14,597 nucleotides of DNA from DATKMS01 sp041497995 (GCA_041497995.1 JBGQHM010000146.1:1-14597), one strand, 5' to 3'. Counted from the stretch's first letter, positions 1 to 7,907 are shown. Notes: generated from the sequence alone by a model not told the origin. Numbers and translations: made by a program.

Positions 1-1
1 A

Positions 2-454
2 GCAAGGGCTCACTCGGCACACGATGCCACCCTGTACGAGACGGACTTCTTCGAATGGACGCAACGGACGGCAGAACAGCTCCGGCGGCGGCGTTTCGAT
101 GAGACCGATATCGAGCATGCTGCTGAGGAGATCGAAGACATGGGGAGGCGCGACCTCAGAGAGCTGAACAGCCGCATGGAAGTCTTGGTGGCGCACCTGT
201 TGAAATGGAAGCTGCAGCCCGGCAAACGCTCGAATTCGTGGCGTGCCACCATCGTTGCGCAGCGTCGAGAGATCGCAGCAGTCTTGCAGGATAGCCCCAG
301 TTTGCGCCCACGCTTGATTGCGGCCACAAACAGCAACTACGCGGGGGCCGTTGATCGAGCCGTTGCCGAGACAGGTATCGAGGTCAAGAAGTTCCCCCTC
401 AACTGCCCGTTCTCGAACGAAGAGATTCTCGACCCCCGCTTCCTCCCGGACTAA
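2..454 (+). CDS. DUF29 family protein, 5' end outside the window
   Basis: The reading frame is open from the left edge to a TAA stop, giving about 150 visible residues. The visible start reads LYETDFFEWTQRTAEQLRRR, followed by an acidic stretch ending EEIEDMG and then LLKWKLQP and SWRATI. This order of a YETDF-W motif, an EEIEDMG segment and an HLLKW...SWR...I segment is the hallmark of the DUF29 family, helical proteins of about 150 residues. They are common in cyanobacteria and proteobacteria and their role is unknown. Family members usually begin only a few residues before the LYETDF motif, so little is missing. It converges with the minus-strand genes on its right, with 76 bases between the two stops, and so is a separate transcription unit. 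Family assignment is from recognised motifs; function is unknown. Confidence 0.85.
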   Translation, partial: ARAHSAHDATLYETDFFEWTQRTAEQLRRRRFDETDIEHAAEEIEDMGRRDLRELNSRMEVLVAHLLKWKLQPGKRSNSWRATIVAQRREIAAVLQDSPSLRPRLIAATNSNYAGAVDRAVAETGIEVKKFPLNCPFSNEEILDPRFLPD

Positions 455-530
455 ATCCTGCGGACCACCAGCAGGAACGCCGCGGAGACGAAGCAGTGGC
501 GGCAAGACCCCGGCGACGAAGCAGCCCGGC

Positions 531-917
531 TTATCGAGCAGGGGTCGGGTGCTGGCGCTCTTCCCGCAGCCAATCGTGCACGGCCTGCGTGGGGTCGCCC
601 TGCCAGGTCGCGCGATCGTGCCACCAAGTGCTGAACCACGGCGCACAGACGCGAACGAGGATCCCGCGATCTGCCTGGCGGATCTCAAGGTCGGGCCAGG
701 CGGCGAGGCGGCGGCCGCGTTCCTCCCGCTCGCGGCCTGGCGGGCCCTTCCAGCGCCTCGCTTCGTCGACGAAGGCGGTAAAGGCACGGCGTGCCGAGGC
801 TTCGTCCGGCATCGGCAAGTCACGCCAATGGAAGCCCTCGAAGATCTCGTTCTTCTCGAACCCGTCGATCAGCACGTCGAGGAGACTGACCTGGTCGCGC
901 GGTTTACCGGTGGCCAT
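531..917 (-). CDS. Small Trp-rich conserved protein of unknown function
   Basis: This is a 128-residue soluble protein from an ATG start, with no signal peptide and no membrane segment. After a short variable N-terminus comes LLDVLIDGFEKNEIFEGFHW, then DLPMPDEASARRAF and EARRWKGPP. The second half holds AAWPDLEIRQ, GILVRV and a WWHDRATWQGDP motif. About eight tryptophans and balanced charges suggest a real folded domain, and the pattern resembles conserved hypothetical proteins of environmental bacteria, but I cannot assign a function. The ATG has only a poorly spaced GGGGAGG upstream, so a start a few codons later is possible. It is the last gene of the minus-strand run behind gyrA and lies directly downstream of a frameshifted small gene. 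Confidence 0.65.
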   Translation of the reverse strand: MATGKPRDQVSLLDVLIDGFEKNEIFEGFHWRDLPMPDEASARRAFTAFVDEARRWKGPPGREREERGRRLAAWPDLEIRQADRGILVRVCAPWFSTWWHDRATWQGDPTQAVHDWLREERQHPTPAR

Positions 918-987
918 GGTACGTGCGTCCAGCCTCCCCGCTCAATCGATCAGCCTGGTGAATCGGACGTTTGCCATGCGCAACACG

Positions 988-1172
988 TTACGCCTTCGTC
1001 GCTGGCAGCACCAGCGCGTGGTAGGCGTCGCTCGAGACCACAACGGCAGGTCTCCGCTCTCGCGCGCCGACTCGACCAGGAGGACCTTGGCGTCGAGCAG
1101 CTTTGCCTGGCCTTCCTCGCCGTGCGTCGGTACACGCTTGACGAGTTCTTCGAGCGAGATGGCCCCATACAA
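988..1172 (-). pseudogene. Small conserved hypothetical gene, apparently frameshifted
   Basis: Two minus-strand frames join into one plausible protein of about 61 residues. The first begins at TTG (1172), the only usable start after the acyltransferase stop, and reads YGAISLEELVKRVP, then AKLLDAKVLLVESARESGDL. Near 1035-1050 it becomes low-complexity Arg/Thr sequence. The neighbouring frame there continues as PAVVVSSDAYHALVLPATKA and stops at 988. One missing base in the run reading CTGCCGTTGTGG would join ESGDLP to VVVSSDAYHAL. The gene is therefore either a recently broken gene or an assembly error; programmed frameshifting is unlikely because no slippery heptamer is evident. The start is also doubtful: no ATG or GTG is in frame, and there is no good ribosome site. 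Function is not recognised. Confidence 0.5.
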
Positions 1173-1205
1173 AGTCTTCGCGCAATCGGCGGCCGTGCTG
1201 CGAGC

Positions 1206-1970
1206 TCACGCGGGTTGCGACGCGTTGGCGTCTCGGTGCTCGCCGAGCGCAGCGCGGATCAACTCCTCGCAACGTGCCAGCAACGCTTCGCGGTCCTCGT
1301 CCTTCGCACGTGGAATCGGATCGCCTATCCACACCCGCACGCGTGTGCCGAAGGGAACCGGCCTCAGGTTGTAACGCAGCAGGCGCCACGACTCGTCGAT
1401 GCAGACTGGAACGACGGCGGTATCCGGCGCGGCCTCGAGCAGCGCCAGCGTGCCGCGCGGACGGAACTTGCCGAGCTCGCCGTGGCGCGCGCGTGTGCCC
1501 TCGGGGAAGATCGCTGCGGACACGCCGCGCTCACGCACTTGTGCTGCCAACTCTTGGATCGCACCAATCGCCTGATCCGGATCGCCGCGATCGATGACGG
1601 CGTTGCCGCCGCGCCGCAGGTTGTAAGAGATGCTCGGGATCCACTTGGCCAACGACTTCTTCGAGACGTACTTCGGGAAGTTCGTGAAGAAGAGGGTACC
1701 GTAGATCGGCACGTCGAACATGCTTTGATGGTTGGCGATGATCAGGTAAGGCGTGTGCGGCTTGACGTGCGGCGAGCGCTCGACGTGCAACCGTGTGCCA
1801 CAGATCGCGAACGAGCGTGTCAGCGCAACCTGCAGGGCGCCGGCGACGTACTCCTGGGGCCGGCGCCCGAACAGCCGAGCGACTCGCTGGGCGACGTCGA
1901 AGACAAGCAGAATGAGGCCGAAGGCCAACAGGAAGGGAATGGTGAAGAGCCAGTCGCGAACTCTCGTCAT
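1206..1970 (-). CDS. 1-acyl-sn-glycerol-3-phosphate acyltransferase family (PlsC-like)
   Basis: The product is a 254-residue member of the LPLAT/PlsC family, which transfers a fatty acyl group to lysophosphatidic acid or a related lysolipid at the inner membrane. An N-terminal hydrophobic helix (about residues 8-27) anchors it. The catalytic H-x4-D motif is NHQSMFD, with His81 and Asp86. Block III is FPEGTR (about 155-160), followed by KFRPRGT, and VVPVCID fits block IV. All four acyltransferase blocks are in order and the length is normal. I use ATG at 1970; a TTG six bases upstream would overlap the preceding stop. It begins two bases after the secreted-protein gene ends, so the two are probably translated together. 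Whether it is the housekeeping PlsC or a lipid-modifying relative cannot be decided here. Confidence 0.9.
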   Translation of the reverse strand: MTRVRDWLFTIPFLLAFGLILLVFDVAQRVARLFGRRPQEYVAGALQVALTRSFAICGTRLHVERSPHVKPHTPYLIIANHQSMFDVPIYGTLFFTNFPKYVSKKSLAKWIPSISYNLRRGGNAVIDRGDPDQAIGAIQELAAQVRERGVSAAIFPEGTRARHGELGKFRPRGTLALLEAAPDTAVVPVCIDESWRLLRYNLRPVPFGTRVRVWIGDPIPRAKDEDREALLARCEELIRAALGEHRDANASQPA

Positions 1971-1972
1971 GC

Positions 1973-2773
1973 TCAATGCCGCGTTTCGTGAAAGACGATC
2001 TCGCCGATGACGCGCTCAGACGGCACGGGTACGGATACGGATACAGCAGCTGGCGTGGGTCCCGCAACCTTGTGACGAACGACGTCGGCTGCAAACGTCG
2101 CGTGGTCGGTGGTACTGCGTACGAGTCGGAGGCCGGCAGCGGCGTCTCCGCCTTCGTCACGCGCCTTGCGCAGCAGCATGGCCCGCGTTTGTCCGATGGT
2201 CATATCGTCAGTCGCCTCGACCTCGACGGCACCCAGTCGCTCGTCAGAAGGGCCGGCGCCCGGCAACCCGGCCGCGGGGACCGCACTGGCCGCCTCGCGT
2301 TGCTCGCCGCGCACCGGGAAATCTGCAGCGGCCCATTCGCTGGCTTCGCCGCGCGTATCACGCACCCGCAGTTGCACGCGCACGTGGTGCTCGTAGTCGG
2401 GACGCGCCGGGCATTTGACGACCACGCGGCCGCCAAGCGCGTCGACATCGGCGCCACTGAGCTCCCAGCCGCCGGTGTACGGGCGGCTGTCGGCGGCGTC
2501 CGTGAAGCGCGCGGTATACTCCAGCCGCGTCAGCGGTGCTTCCGTGCGCGTCGCTTGGACCGTGATCCACCACGACGTATCCCAGAGCGGCAGCGGCCCG
2601 GCGTCCGTCGCTCGCGTGCGCAGCTGCTGTGGTGTCACGGCCGGCGACGGTGGCGGGGCGGCGGCGGCAGTCTGACTCGACAATGCGCATACCAGGCCGA
2701 GTACAAAAAGGAATGGGATGCTGAAGAACGAGTTCCTGGCGCACGTCATGCCAGCACGATGAGTAGGCTCCAT
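1973..2773 (-). CDS. Predicted secreted/periplasmic protein of unknown function
   Basis: The product has 266 residues from the ATG at 2773, which has GGAAGG about seven bases upstream. A GTG at 2803 would overlap the gyrA stop, and an ATG at 2749 is possible. After a rather long n-region, the segment SFFSIPFLFVLGLVCAL followed by SSQTAAAAP looks like a Sec signal peptide. The mature part begins with a Pro/Ala-rich linker. A beta-rich region of about 100 residues follows (TSWWITVQATRTEAPLTRLE through VRVQLRVRDTRGEASEW), resembling a fibronectin-III-type sandwich. A Gly/Ala/Pro linker leads to a small C-terminal domain with an alternating helix-strand pattern. The fold calls are impressions, not motif matches. 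It sits between gyrA and an acyltransferase in one minus-strand run, which suggests co-transcription and an envelope role (inference). Confidence 0.7.
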   Translation of the reverse strand: MEPTHRAGMTCARNSFFSIPFLFVLGLVCALSSQTAAAAPPPSPAVTPQQLRTRATDAGPLPLWDTSWWITVQATRTEAPLTRLEYTARFTDAADSRPYTGGWELSGADVDALGGRVVVKCPARPDYEHHVRVQLRVRDTRGEASEWAAADFPVRGEQREAASAVPAAGLPGAGPSDERLGAVEVEATDDMTIGQTRAMLLRKARDEGGDAAAGLRLVRSTTDHATFAADVVRHKVAGPTPAAVSVSVPVPSERVIGEIVFHETRH

Positions 2774-2802
2774 CGCGTGCCTTCCCAGCAACGTCGGTCC
2801 CA

Positions 2803-5283
2803 CTATTCTTCGTCGATGGGATCGGTGAGCAGCACGATGTTCCCCTCTTCCTCTTCCTTCTCGGCGAGGCAGGCAACGCCCACGACTTTCTCGCCCTCGG
2901 CGAGGTCGATGAGGTGGACGCCTTGGGTGTTGCGGCCGATGATGGAGATGCCTCGCACCGGGGTGCGGATGACCTTGCCGCCGTCGGTGACCAACATGAT
3001 GTCGTCGTCGTCGGTGACCATGCGGACGCCGACGAGGAGGCCGGTCTTGTCCGTGGTCTTCATCGTGATCAGGCCTTTGCCGCCGCGCGATTGCAGGCGG
3101 TACTCGTCCATCTCGGTGCGTTTGCCGTAGCCGCGTTCGGACACCGCAAGGAGGGTCGCGCCGGGACTGACGACGTCAACGCCGACGACGCTGTCGCCCT
3201 GCTCCAACGTGATGCCGCGCACGCCGCCGGCGCCGCGGCCCATCGGGCGGACGTTTTCTTCCTTGAAACGGATGGCCTGGCCTTCACGGGTTGACAAGAT
3301 CACATGCTGCTGCCCGTCGGTGAGCCGCACGCCGATGACTTCATCGCCGGGGTCGATGCTGATGGAAATGATGCCCGCCTTGCGCGGATTCGAGTACGCC
3401 ATGAGCTCGGTCTTCTTCACCGTGCCGTTCTTGGTGGCGAAGATGATGTAGCGCCCTTCTTGGAACTCGCGTACCGGCAGGAAGGCGGAAATCTTCTCGT
3501 CCTTATCGAGGGTGAGCAGGTTGACGATGGCCTTGCCACGGGCGGCGCGCCCGGCCTGCGGGAGCTCGTGGACCTTGATCCAGAACACCTTGCCGGACGT
3601 CGTGAAGAACAGGATGTACGAGTGCGTTGACGCGACGAACAGGTGCTCGACGAAGTCTTCTTCCTTCGTCGTCGCACCGACCTTGCCACGGCCGCCGCGG
3701 CGCTGGGCGCGGTAGAGAGTGACGGCGTTGCGCTTGATGTAGCCCTCGTGGGAGATCGTGACCGCCATGTCCTCTTCGACGATCATGTCCTCGATCGAGA
3801 TCTCGGTGGTCTCGTCGACGATCTCCGTGCGCCGTTCGTCGGCGTGCAGCTTCCTGACTTCTTCCAGCTCCGTGACGATGATCTTGTAGATCTCGCGCTC
3901 GTCGCCGAGGATTTCCTTGAAGCGGGCGATTTGCTTCAGCGTCGCGGCGTGCTCTTCGAGGATCTTGTCGCGTTCGAGGCCGGTGAGGCGCTGCAAGCGC
4001 ATGTCGAGGATCGCCTGTGCTTGGATCTCCGAAAACTGGAACTGCTGCACGAGGTCGGCCTTCGCCGTTGCCGGGTCCTTTGCGGCACGGATCAACTTGA
4101 TGACGGCGTCGAGGTGATCAAGCGCGATCTTCAAGCCGTCGAGGATGTGCAACCGCTCCTCAGCTTTGCGCAGCTCGAAGACGGTGCGCCGGGTCACGAC
4201 TTCCTTGCGGTGGCCGAGGAAGACCTGCAGCGCGTCCTTCAGGGTGAGCAGCTTGGGGCGGTTGTCGACGATGGCGAGCATGATGATGCCGAAGGACTCC
4301 TGCATCGGCGTCAGCTTGTAGAGCTGGTTGAGCACGATGTCGGGGTTGGCGTCCTTCTTCAGCTCGATGACGATGCGCATGCCGTCGCGGTCGGACTCGT
4401 CGCGCAGGTCGGAGATGCCCTCGATCCGCTTCTCGTTGACGAGCTCGGCCATGCGCTCGATGAGGCGCGCTTTGTTGACCTGGTAGGGGATCTCCTTGAC
4501 GATGATCGAGATGCGGCCGGTGCGTTTGTCCGTCTCGGTCCCGGCGCGGGCGCGCAGTTGCAAGATGCCTTTGCCGGTCGTGTACGCGTCGCGGATCGCC
4601 TGGCGGCCGTGGATGAATCCCGCCGTTGGAAAGTCGGGGCCCGGGATGAACTGCATTAAGTCGGCGACCGTGAGGTTGGGATTCTGGATGAGCGCCACCA
4701 GCGCATCCACCACCTCGCCGAGGTTGTGCGGCGGAATGTTCGTCGCCATGCCGACGGCGATGCCGGACGAGCCGTTGATGAGCAGGTTGGGAATGCGCGC
4801 CGGCAGGACCACCGGCTCTTTGAGCGTATCGTCGTAGTTCGGGACGAAGTCGACCGTCTCCTTGTCGAGATCGGCGAGCAGCTCGCTGGCAATGCGCGCC
4901 ATGCGGATCTCGGTGTACCGCATGGCTGCGGCGGGATCGCCGTCGACCGAGCCGAAGTTGCCCTGGCCGTCGACCAGCGGGTAGCGCATGGAGAAGTCCT
5001 GCGCCATCCGCACGATGGTGTCGTAGACGGCGACATCGCCGTGCGGATGGTACTTTCCGATGACGTCGCCGACGACGCGCGCCGATTTCTTGTATGCCCG
5101 GTTCCAATCGTTGCCGAGGTCGTACATCGCGAACAGGACGCGATGGTGCACGGGCTTGAGACCGTCGCGGGCGTCGGGCAACGCGCGGCCGATGATGACG
5201 GACATCGCGTAGTCCATGTAGGACTGGCGAATCTCGTCCTCGATGTTGATTGGAATCTTGTTGGCCTTCAGGGTTGCGTCCAT
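2803..5283 (-). CDS. gyrA: DNA gyrase subunit A
   Basis: GyrA is the breakage-reunion subunit of the A2B2 topoisomerase that introduces negative supercoils using ATP. The protein has 826 residues from ATG, slightly short of the 875 in E. coli. The winged-helix domain has KPVHHRVLFAM and the active-site Tyr123 within AAMRYTEIR. The tower and coiled-coil parts follow, with the primary dimer segment around LDMRLQRLTGLE (about 426-437). The gyrase-defining GyrA box QRRGGRG is at 527-533, so this is gyrase and not topoisomerase IV. The C-terminal beta-pinwheel repeats follow, ending in an acidic tail. The residue equivalent to E. coli Ser83 is Val84 (HGDVAVYD), while the Asp87 equivalent is kept as Asp88. 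The gene follows gyrB by 82 bases, with a hairpin in between, and is probably transcribed with it. Confidence 0.98.
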   Translation of the reverse strand: MDATLKANKIPINIEDEIRQSYMDYAMSVIIGRALPDARDGLKPVHHRVLFAMYDLGNDWNRAYKKSARVVGDVIGKYHPHGDVAVYDTIVRMAQDFSMRYPLVDGQGNFGSVDGDPAAAMRYTEIRMARIASELLADLDKETVDFVPNYDDTLKEPVVLPARIPNLLINGSSGIAVGMATNIPPHNLGEVVDALVALIQNPNLTVADLMQFIPGPDFPTAGFIHGRQAIRDAYTTGKGILQLRARAGTETDKRTGRISIIVKEIPYQVNKARLIERMAELVNEKRIEGISDLRDESDRDGMRIVIELKKDANPDIVLNQLYKLTPMQESFGIIMLAIVDNRPKLLTLKDALQVFLGHRKEVVTRRTVFELRKAEERLHILDGLKIALDHLDAVIKLIRAAKDPATAKADLVQQFQFSEIQAQAILDMRLQRLTGLERDKILEEHAATLKQIARFKEILGDEREIYKIIVTELEEVRKLHADERRTEIVDETTEISIEDMIVEEDMAVTISHEGYIKRNAVTLYRAQRRGGRGKVGATTKEEDFVEHLFVASTHSYILFFTTSGKVFWIKVHELPQAGRAARGKAIVNLLTLDKDEKISAFLPVREFQEGRYIIFATKNGTVKKTELMAYSNPRKAGIISISIDPGDEVIGVRLTDGQQHVILSTREGQAIRFKEENVRPMGRGAGGVRGITLEQGDSVVGVDVVSPGATLLAVSERGYGKRTEMDEYRLQSRGGKGLITMKTTDKTGLLVGVRMVTDDDDIMLVTDGGKVIRTPVRGISIIGRNTQGVHLIDLAEGEKVVGVACLAEKEEEEGNIVLLTDPIDEE

Positions 5284-5295
5284 GAGACTCGCTCG

Positions 5296-5361
5296 TGGCT
5301 TATGGCAGATGGCTTACGGTCGGAGGGGCGGGGCGGACCATAAGCAATATGCCATATGCGA
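5296..5361. repeat. Imperfect inverted repeat in the gyrB-gyrA gap
   Basis: Two 24-base arms, 5296-5319 and 5338-5361, pair at 19 of 24 positions around an 18-base GC-rich loop. Each arm is built from smaller units: TGGCTTA occurs twice in the left arm, and GCCATA/GCAATA-type units occur in the right. The AT-balanced arms differ from the surrounding GC-rich coding sequence. In the gyrB-to-gyrA transcript it would form a hairpin directly after the gyrB stop. No run of U follows, so it is not a standard intrinsic terminator. It could tune the gyrA:gyrB ratio through mRNA processing or be a dispersed intergenic repeat. Confidence 0.75.
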
Positions 5362-5365
5362 TCAG

Positions 5366-7816
5366 CTAGATATCCAAATTCCGGACGTTGAGTGCGTTGT
5401 CTTCGATGAATTTCCGCCGCGGCTCCACCTCATCCCCCATGAGCGTTGAGAAGATATCGTCGGCCTCGTAGGCGTCTTCGACCTTCACCTGCAACAGCGT
5501 GCGCGTCTCCGGATTCATTGTGGTCTCCCAGAGCTGATCCGGGTTCATCTCGCCGAGGCCTTTGTAACGTTGGATGTCGAGGCCTTTACGCGCTTGGCCG
5601 ATGATGTGCGCCACTGCCTCGCGCAACGTTTGCGTCTGCGTTTGCTTGTCGCCTTCCACGACGACGAACGGTGGGGCGCCGGCGGCGCGCAGGTCCTTCG
5701 CCATGCGGCGCAGCTCTTCGAACTCCGGGGTCAGGCAGAACTGCGTGTCGACCACAGTTTCCTGGCTGCTGCCGTTCATGCGCGTGCGCGCGTTGATTTG
5801 GTAGCAGGCATGTTCCGGGTCGTCAGCGATATCGAGCGTCAGGGGCTCGAGCTCGGGCGCACTCAGCTTGAGGCGGGCGGTCACATCAGCGACGAGTTGC
5901 TCCAGCGTTGGGCGGTCGGACAGCACCTCGCGGCTCATGCGCTCGTCGCGTACGAGCGCCGCGACGACGTGGCGGTTCTTGTGCTGCCGTTCGACGATGT
6001 CGAGGATGCGTTCCAGGCGCCGCACCTTCTTCACGACGTTCTTGAGCGGGATGCCGGTGAGCCCGCCGGACTGGCCTTGCGCCTGCAACGTGATGTCTTC
6101 GGTGCCCAGCTCGATGAGGTGGTCCTCGAGAGCCGAGTCGTCCTTCAGGTAGCGCTCGGTCTTCCCCTTCTTCACTTTGTAGAGCGGCGGCTGCGCGATG
6201 TAGATGTAGCCTTGATCGATCAACTCTTGGAACTGGCGGTAGAAGAGGGTGAGCAGCAACGTGCGGATGTGCGAACCGTCGACGTCGGCATCGGTCATGA
6301 TGATGATTGTGTGGTAGCGCAGCTTCGAGATGTCGCGGTCTTCCTTGCCGACGCCGGTACCGAGTGCCGACACGAGCAGGCGGATCTCCTGCGACGAGAT
6401 CATCTTGTCGAAGCGCGCCTTCTCGACGTTGAGGATCTTGCCGCGCAGCGGCAGGATGGCCTGGTTGCGGCGGTCACGGCCTTGTTTCGCCGAGCCGCCG
6501 GCCGAGTCACCCTCCACGATGTAGAGCTCGGACAGCGCTGGGTCGCGTTCCTGGCAGTCGGCCAGTTTGCCCGGGAGAGATCCCGAGTCGAGCGCTCCCT
6601 TGCGCCGGGCCAGATCCTTTGCCTTGCGCGTCGCCTCGCGCACACGGGCCGCGTCGAGACCCTTCAGCGCGATCTTCTTCGCGTCGGCCGGATGCTCCTC
6701 GAGATATTCGCCGAGTTTCTCATTCACCAGTTGTTCGACGAAGCCTTTCACCTCGCTGTTGCCCAGCTTGGTCTTCGTTTGTCCCTCGAACTGTGGCTCC
6801 TGCACTTTCACGCTGATGACCGCGGTGATGCCTTCGCGCACGTCTTCACCTTGCAGCGACTCGCCTTCCTTCTTGATCAAGCCGTTGGCGCTTGCATACG
6901 CGTTGACGGTACGGGTCAGCGCCGATTTGAAGCCGATCAAGTGCGTGCCGCCTTCGATGGTGTTGATGTTGTTGGCGAACGAGTACACGTTCTCGGCGTA
7001 GCCGTCGTTCCACTGCATGGCGACTTCGACCTCGAACTTGTCGCGCTCGCCCTTCAGGTACACGACCTTGGGGTGAATTGGTGTCTTCGCGCGGTTGAGA
7101 TGCCTGACGAACTCTTCGATACCGCCTTTGTAGAGGAACTCGTGCTGCTTCTGCGTGCGCTGGTCGTCGATGAAGATGCGCACGCCGCGATTGAGGAACG
7201 CCAACTCGCGCAGGCGCTGTGACAGAATGTCGAAGCTGAAATCCAGCTGCTCAAAAATGAGTGCGTCCGGCTTGAAGGTGACTTTCGTGCCACGCTGGCG
7301 TGTGGTGCCGACTTCCTTGAGCGGCGCGTCGGGTTTGCCGCGCTGGTAGCGCTGTTGGTAGACCTTGCTCTCGCGTTTGATCTCGACTTCGAGATACTCG
7401 GACAGCGCGTTCACCACCGACACGCCGACGCCGTGCAGACCGCCGGAAACTTTGTACGCACCATGGTCGAACTTGCCGCCAGCGTGCAGCTTGGTGAGCA
7501 CGACCTCGGTTGCCGACATGCCTTCCCCGGTGTGCAGATCGACAGGGATGCCGCGCCCGTTGTCCTCCACCGTGACGCTGCCGTCGATGTGGACGGTAAC
7601 CTTGACCTCGTCGCAGAAACCGGCGAGCGCTTCGTCGATGGAGTTGTCGACAACTTCGAAGACGAGGTGATGCAGGCCTCGTTCGCTGGTGTCGCCGATG
7701 TACATGCCGGGGCGCTTGCGCACCGCATCGAGGCCTTCGAGCACCTTGATTTGGCTGGCGACGTAGTCGCCGGCTCCGACGTCTTCGCGTTGTGTTTTTT
7801 CGGTATCCTCTGACAC
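5366..7816 (-). CDS. gyrB: DNA gyrase subunit B
   Basis: GyrB is the ATPase subunit of gyrase. The frame extends to a GTG at 7840, but I prefer the GTG at 7816. It has a G-rich GGTGG about six bases upstream and gives 816 residues, close to E. coli (804). The GHKL ATPase domain has VLEGLDAVRKRPGMYIGDT, the N-box VVDNSIDEA, DNGRGIP and GGLHGVG. The transducer domain follows. The TOPRIM domain shows EGDSAGGSAKQGRDR, with the catalytic Glu at about 435, PLRGKILNVEKA and the metal-binding TDADVDGSHI. The C-terminus has QRYKGLGEMNPDQLWETTM. Between TOPRIM and that tail lies an extra segment of roughly 170 residues, as in E. coli and many other Gram-negative GyrB proteins. It has its own promoter region upstream and leads into gyrA. 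Confidence 0.97.
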   Translation of the reverse strand: MSEDTEKTQREDVGAGDYVASQIKVLEGLDAVRKRPGMYIGDTSERGLHHLVFEVVDNSIDEALAGFCDEVKVTVHIDGSVTVEDNGRGIPVDLHTGEGMSATEVVLTKLHAGGKFDHGAYKVSGGLHGVGVSVVNALSEYLEVEIKRESKVYQQRYQRGKPDAPLKEVGTTRQRGTKVTFKPDALIFEQLDFSFDILSQRLRELAFLNRGVRIFIDDQRTQKQHEFLYKGGIEEFVRHLNRAKTPIHPKVVYLKGERDKFEVEVAMQWNDGYAENVYSFANNINTIEGGTHLIGFKSALTRTVNAYASANGLIKKEGESLQGEDVREGITAVISVKVQEPQFEGQTKTKLGNSEVKGFVEQLVNEKLGEYLEEHPADAKKIALKGLDAARVREATRKAKDLARRKGALDSGSLPGKLADCQERDPALSELYIVEGDSAGGSAKQGRDRRNQAILPLRGKILNVEKARFDKMISSQEIRLLVSALGTGVGKEDRDISKLRYHTIIIMTDADVDGSHIRTLLLTLFYRQFQELIDQGYIYIAQPPLYKVKKGKTERYLKDDSALEDHLIELGTEDITLQAQGQSGGLTGIPLKNVVKKVRRLERILDIVERQHKNRHVVAALVRDERMSREVLSDRPTLEQLVADVTARLKLSAPELEPLTLDIADDPEHACYQINARTRMNGSSQETVVDTQFCLTPEFEELRRMAKDLRAAGAPPFVVVEGDKQTQTQTLREAVAHIIGQARKGLDIQRYKGLGEMNPDQLWETTMNPETRTLLQVKVEDAYEADDIFSTLMGDEVEPRRKFIEDNALNVRNLDI

Positions 7817-7860
7817 GTCACCCCACCCCAGTTCACCCACAGACGCCGTGGAAAGACTCC

Positions 7861-7891
7861 GCTCTGCTGAGCGCTGGGATAGTAGCAGAGC
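7861..7891. repeat. 8-bp inverted repeat over the gyrB -10 element
   Basis: GCTCTGCT (7861-7868) and AGCAGAGC (7884-7891) are perfect inverted copies with 15 bases between them. Their centres are 23 bases apart, about two helical turns. The right arm begins at the last base of the -10 hexamer and the left arm covers the initially transcribed region. That is the layout expected of an operator for a dimeric repressor, but no regulator is identified and a chance match is possible. Confidence 0.4.
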
Positions 7892-7907
7892 AGACCTGTT
7901 TGGTAAA
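7879..7907 (-). promoter_or_regulatory. Predicted gyrB promoter (extended -10)
   Basis: On the minus strand, TTTACC (7902-7907) lies 17 bases before TACTAT (7879-7884). Each hexamer matches the sigma-70 consensus at four of six positions, and TGC just before the -10 makes an extended -10. An A/T-rich stretch (about 7918-7941) lies upstream, where an UP element would be. Transcription would start near 7872, giving a leader of about 55 bases to the GTG at 7816. This is consensus matching by eye, not a measured start. Confidence 0.5.

Noticed and set aside
455..530. Small hairpin TCCTGC/GCAGGA between convergent genes as a terminator
   Set aside because: The stem is only six base pairs with a nine-base loop and no T run on either strand.
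318..1991. Plus-strand open frame of 557 codons
   Set aside because: It lies opposite the acyltransferase and small genes, is Arg/Ala-rich without motifs, and overlaps DUF29 in another frame; it is a GC-rich shadow.
3643..4659. Plus-strand open frame of 338 codons
   Set aside because: It is antisense to gyrA, with the same reversed-frame composition and no motif.
5570..7222. Plus-strand open frame of 550 codons
   Set aside because: It is antisense to gyrB, with the Leu/Val/Asp/Arg bias of a reversed coding frame and no recognisable domain.
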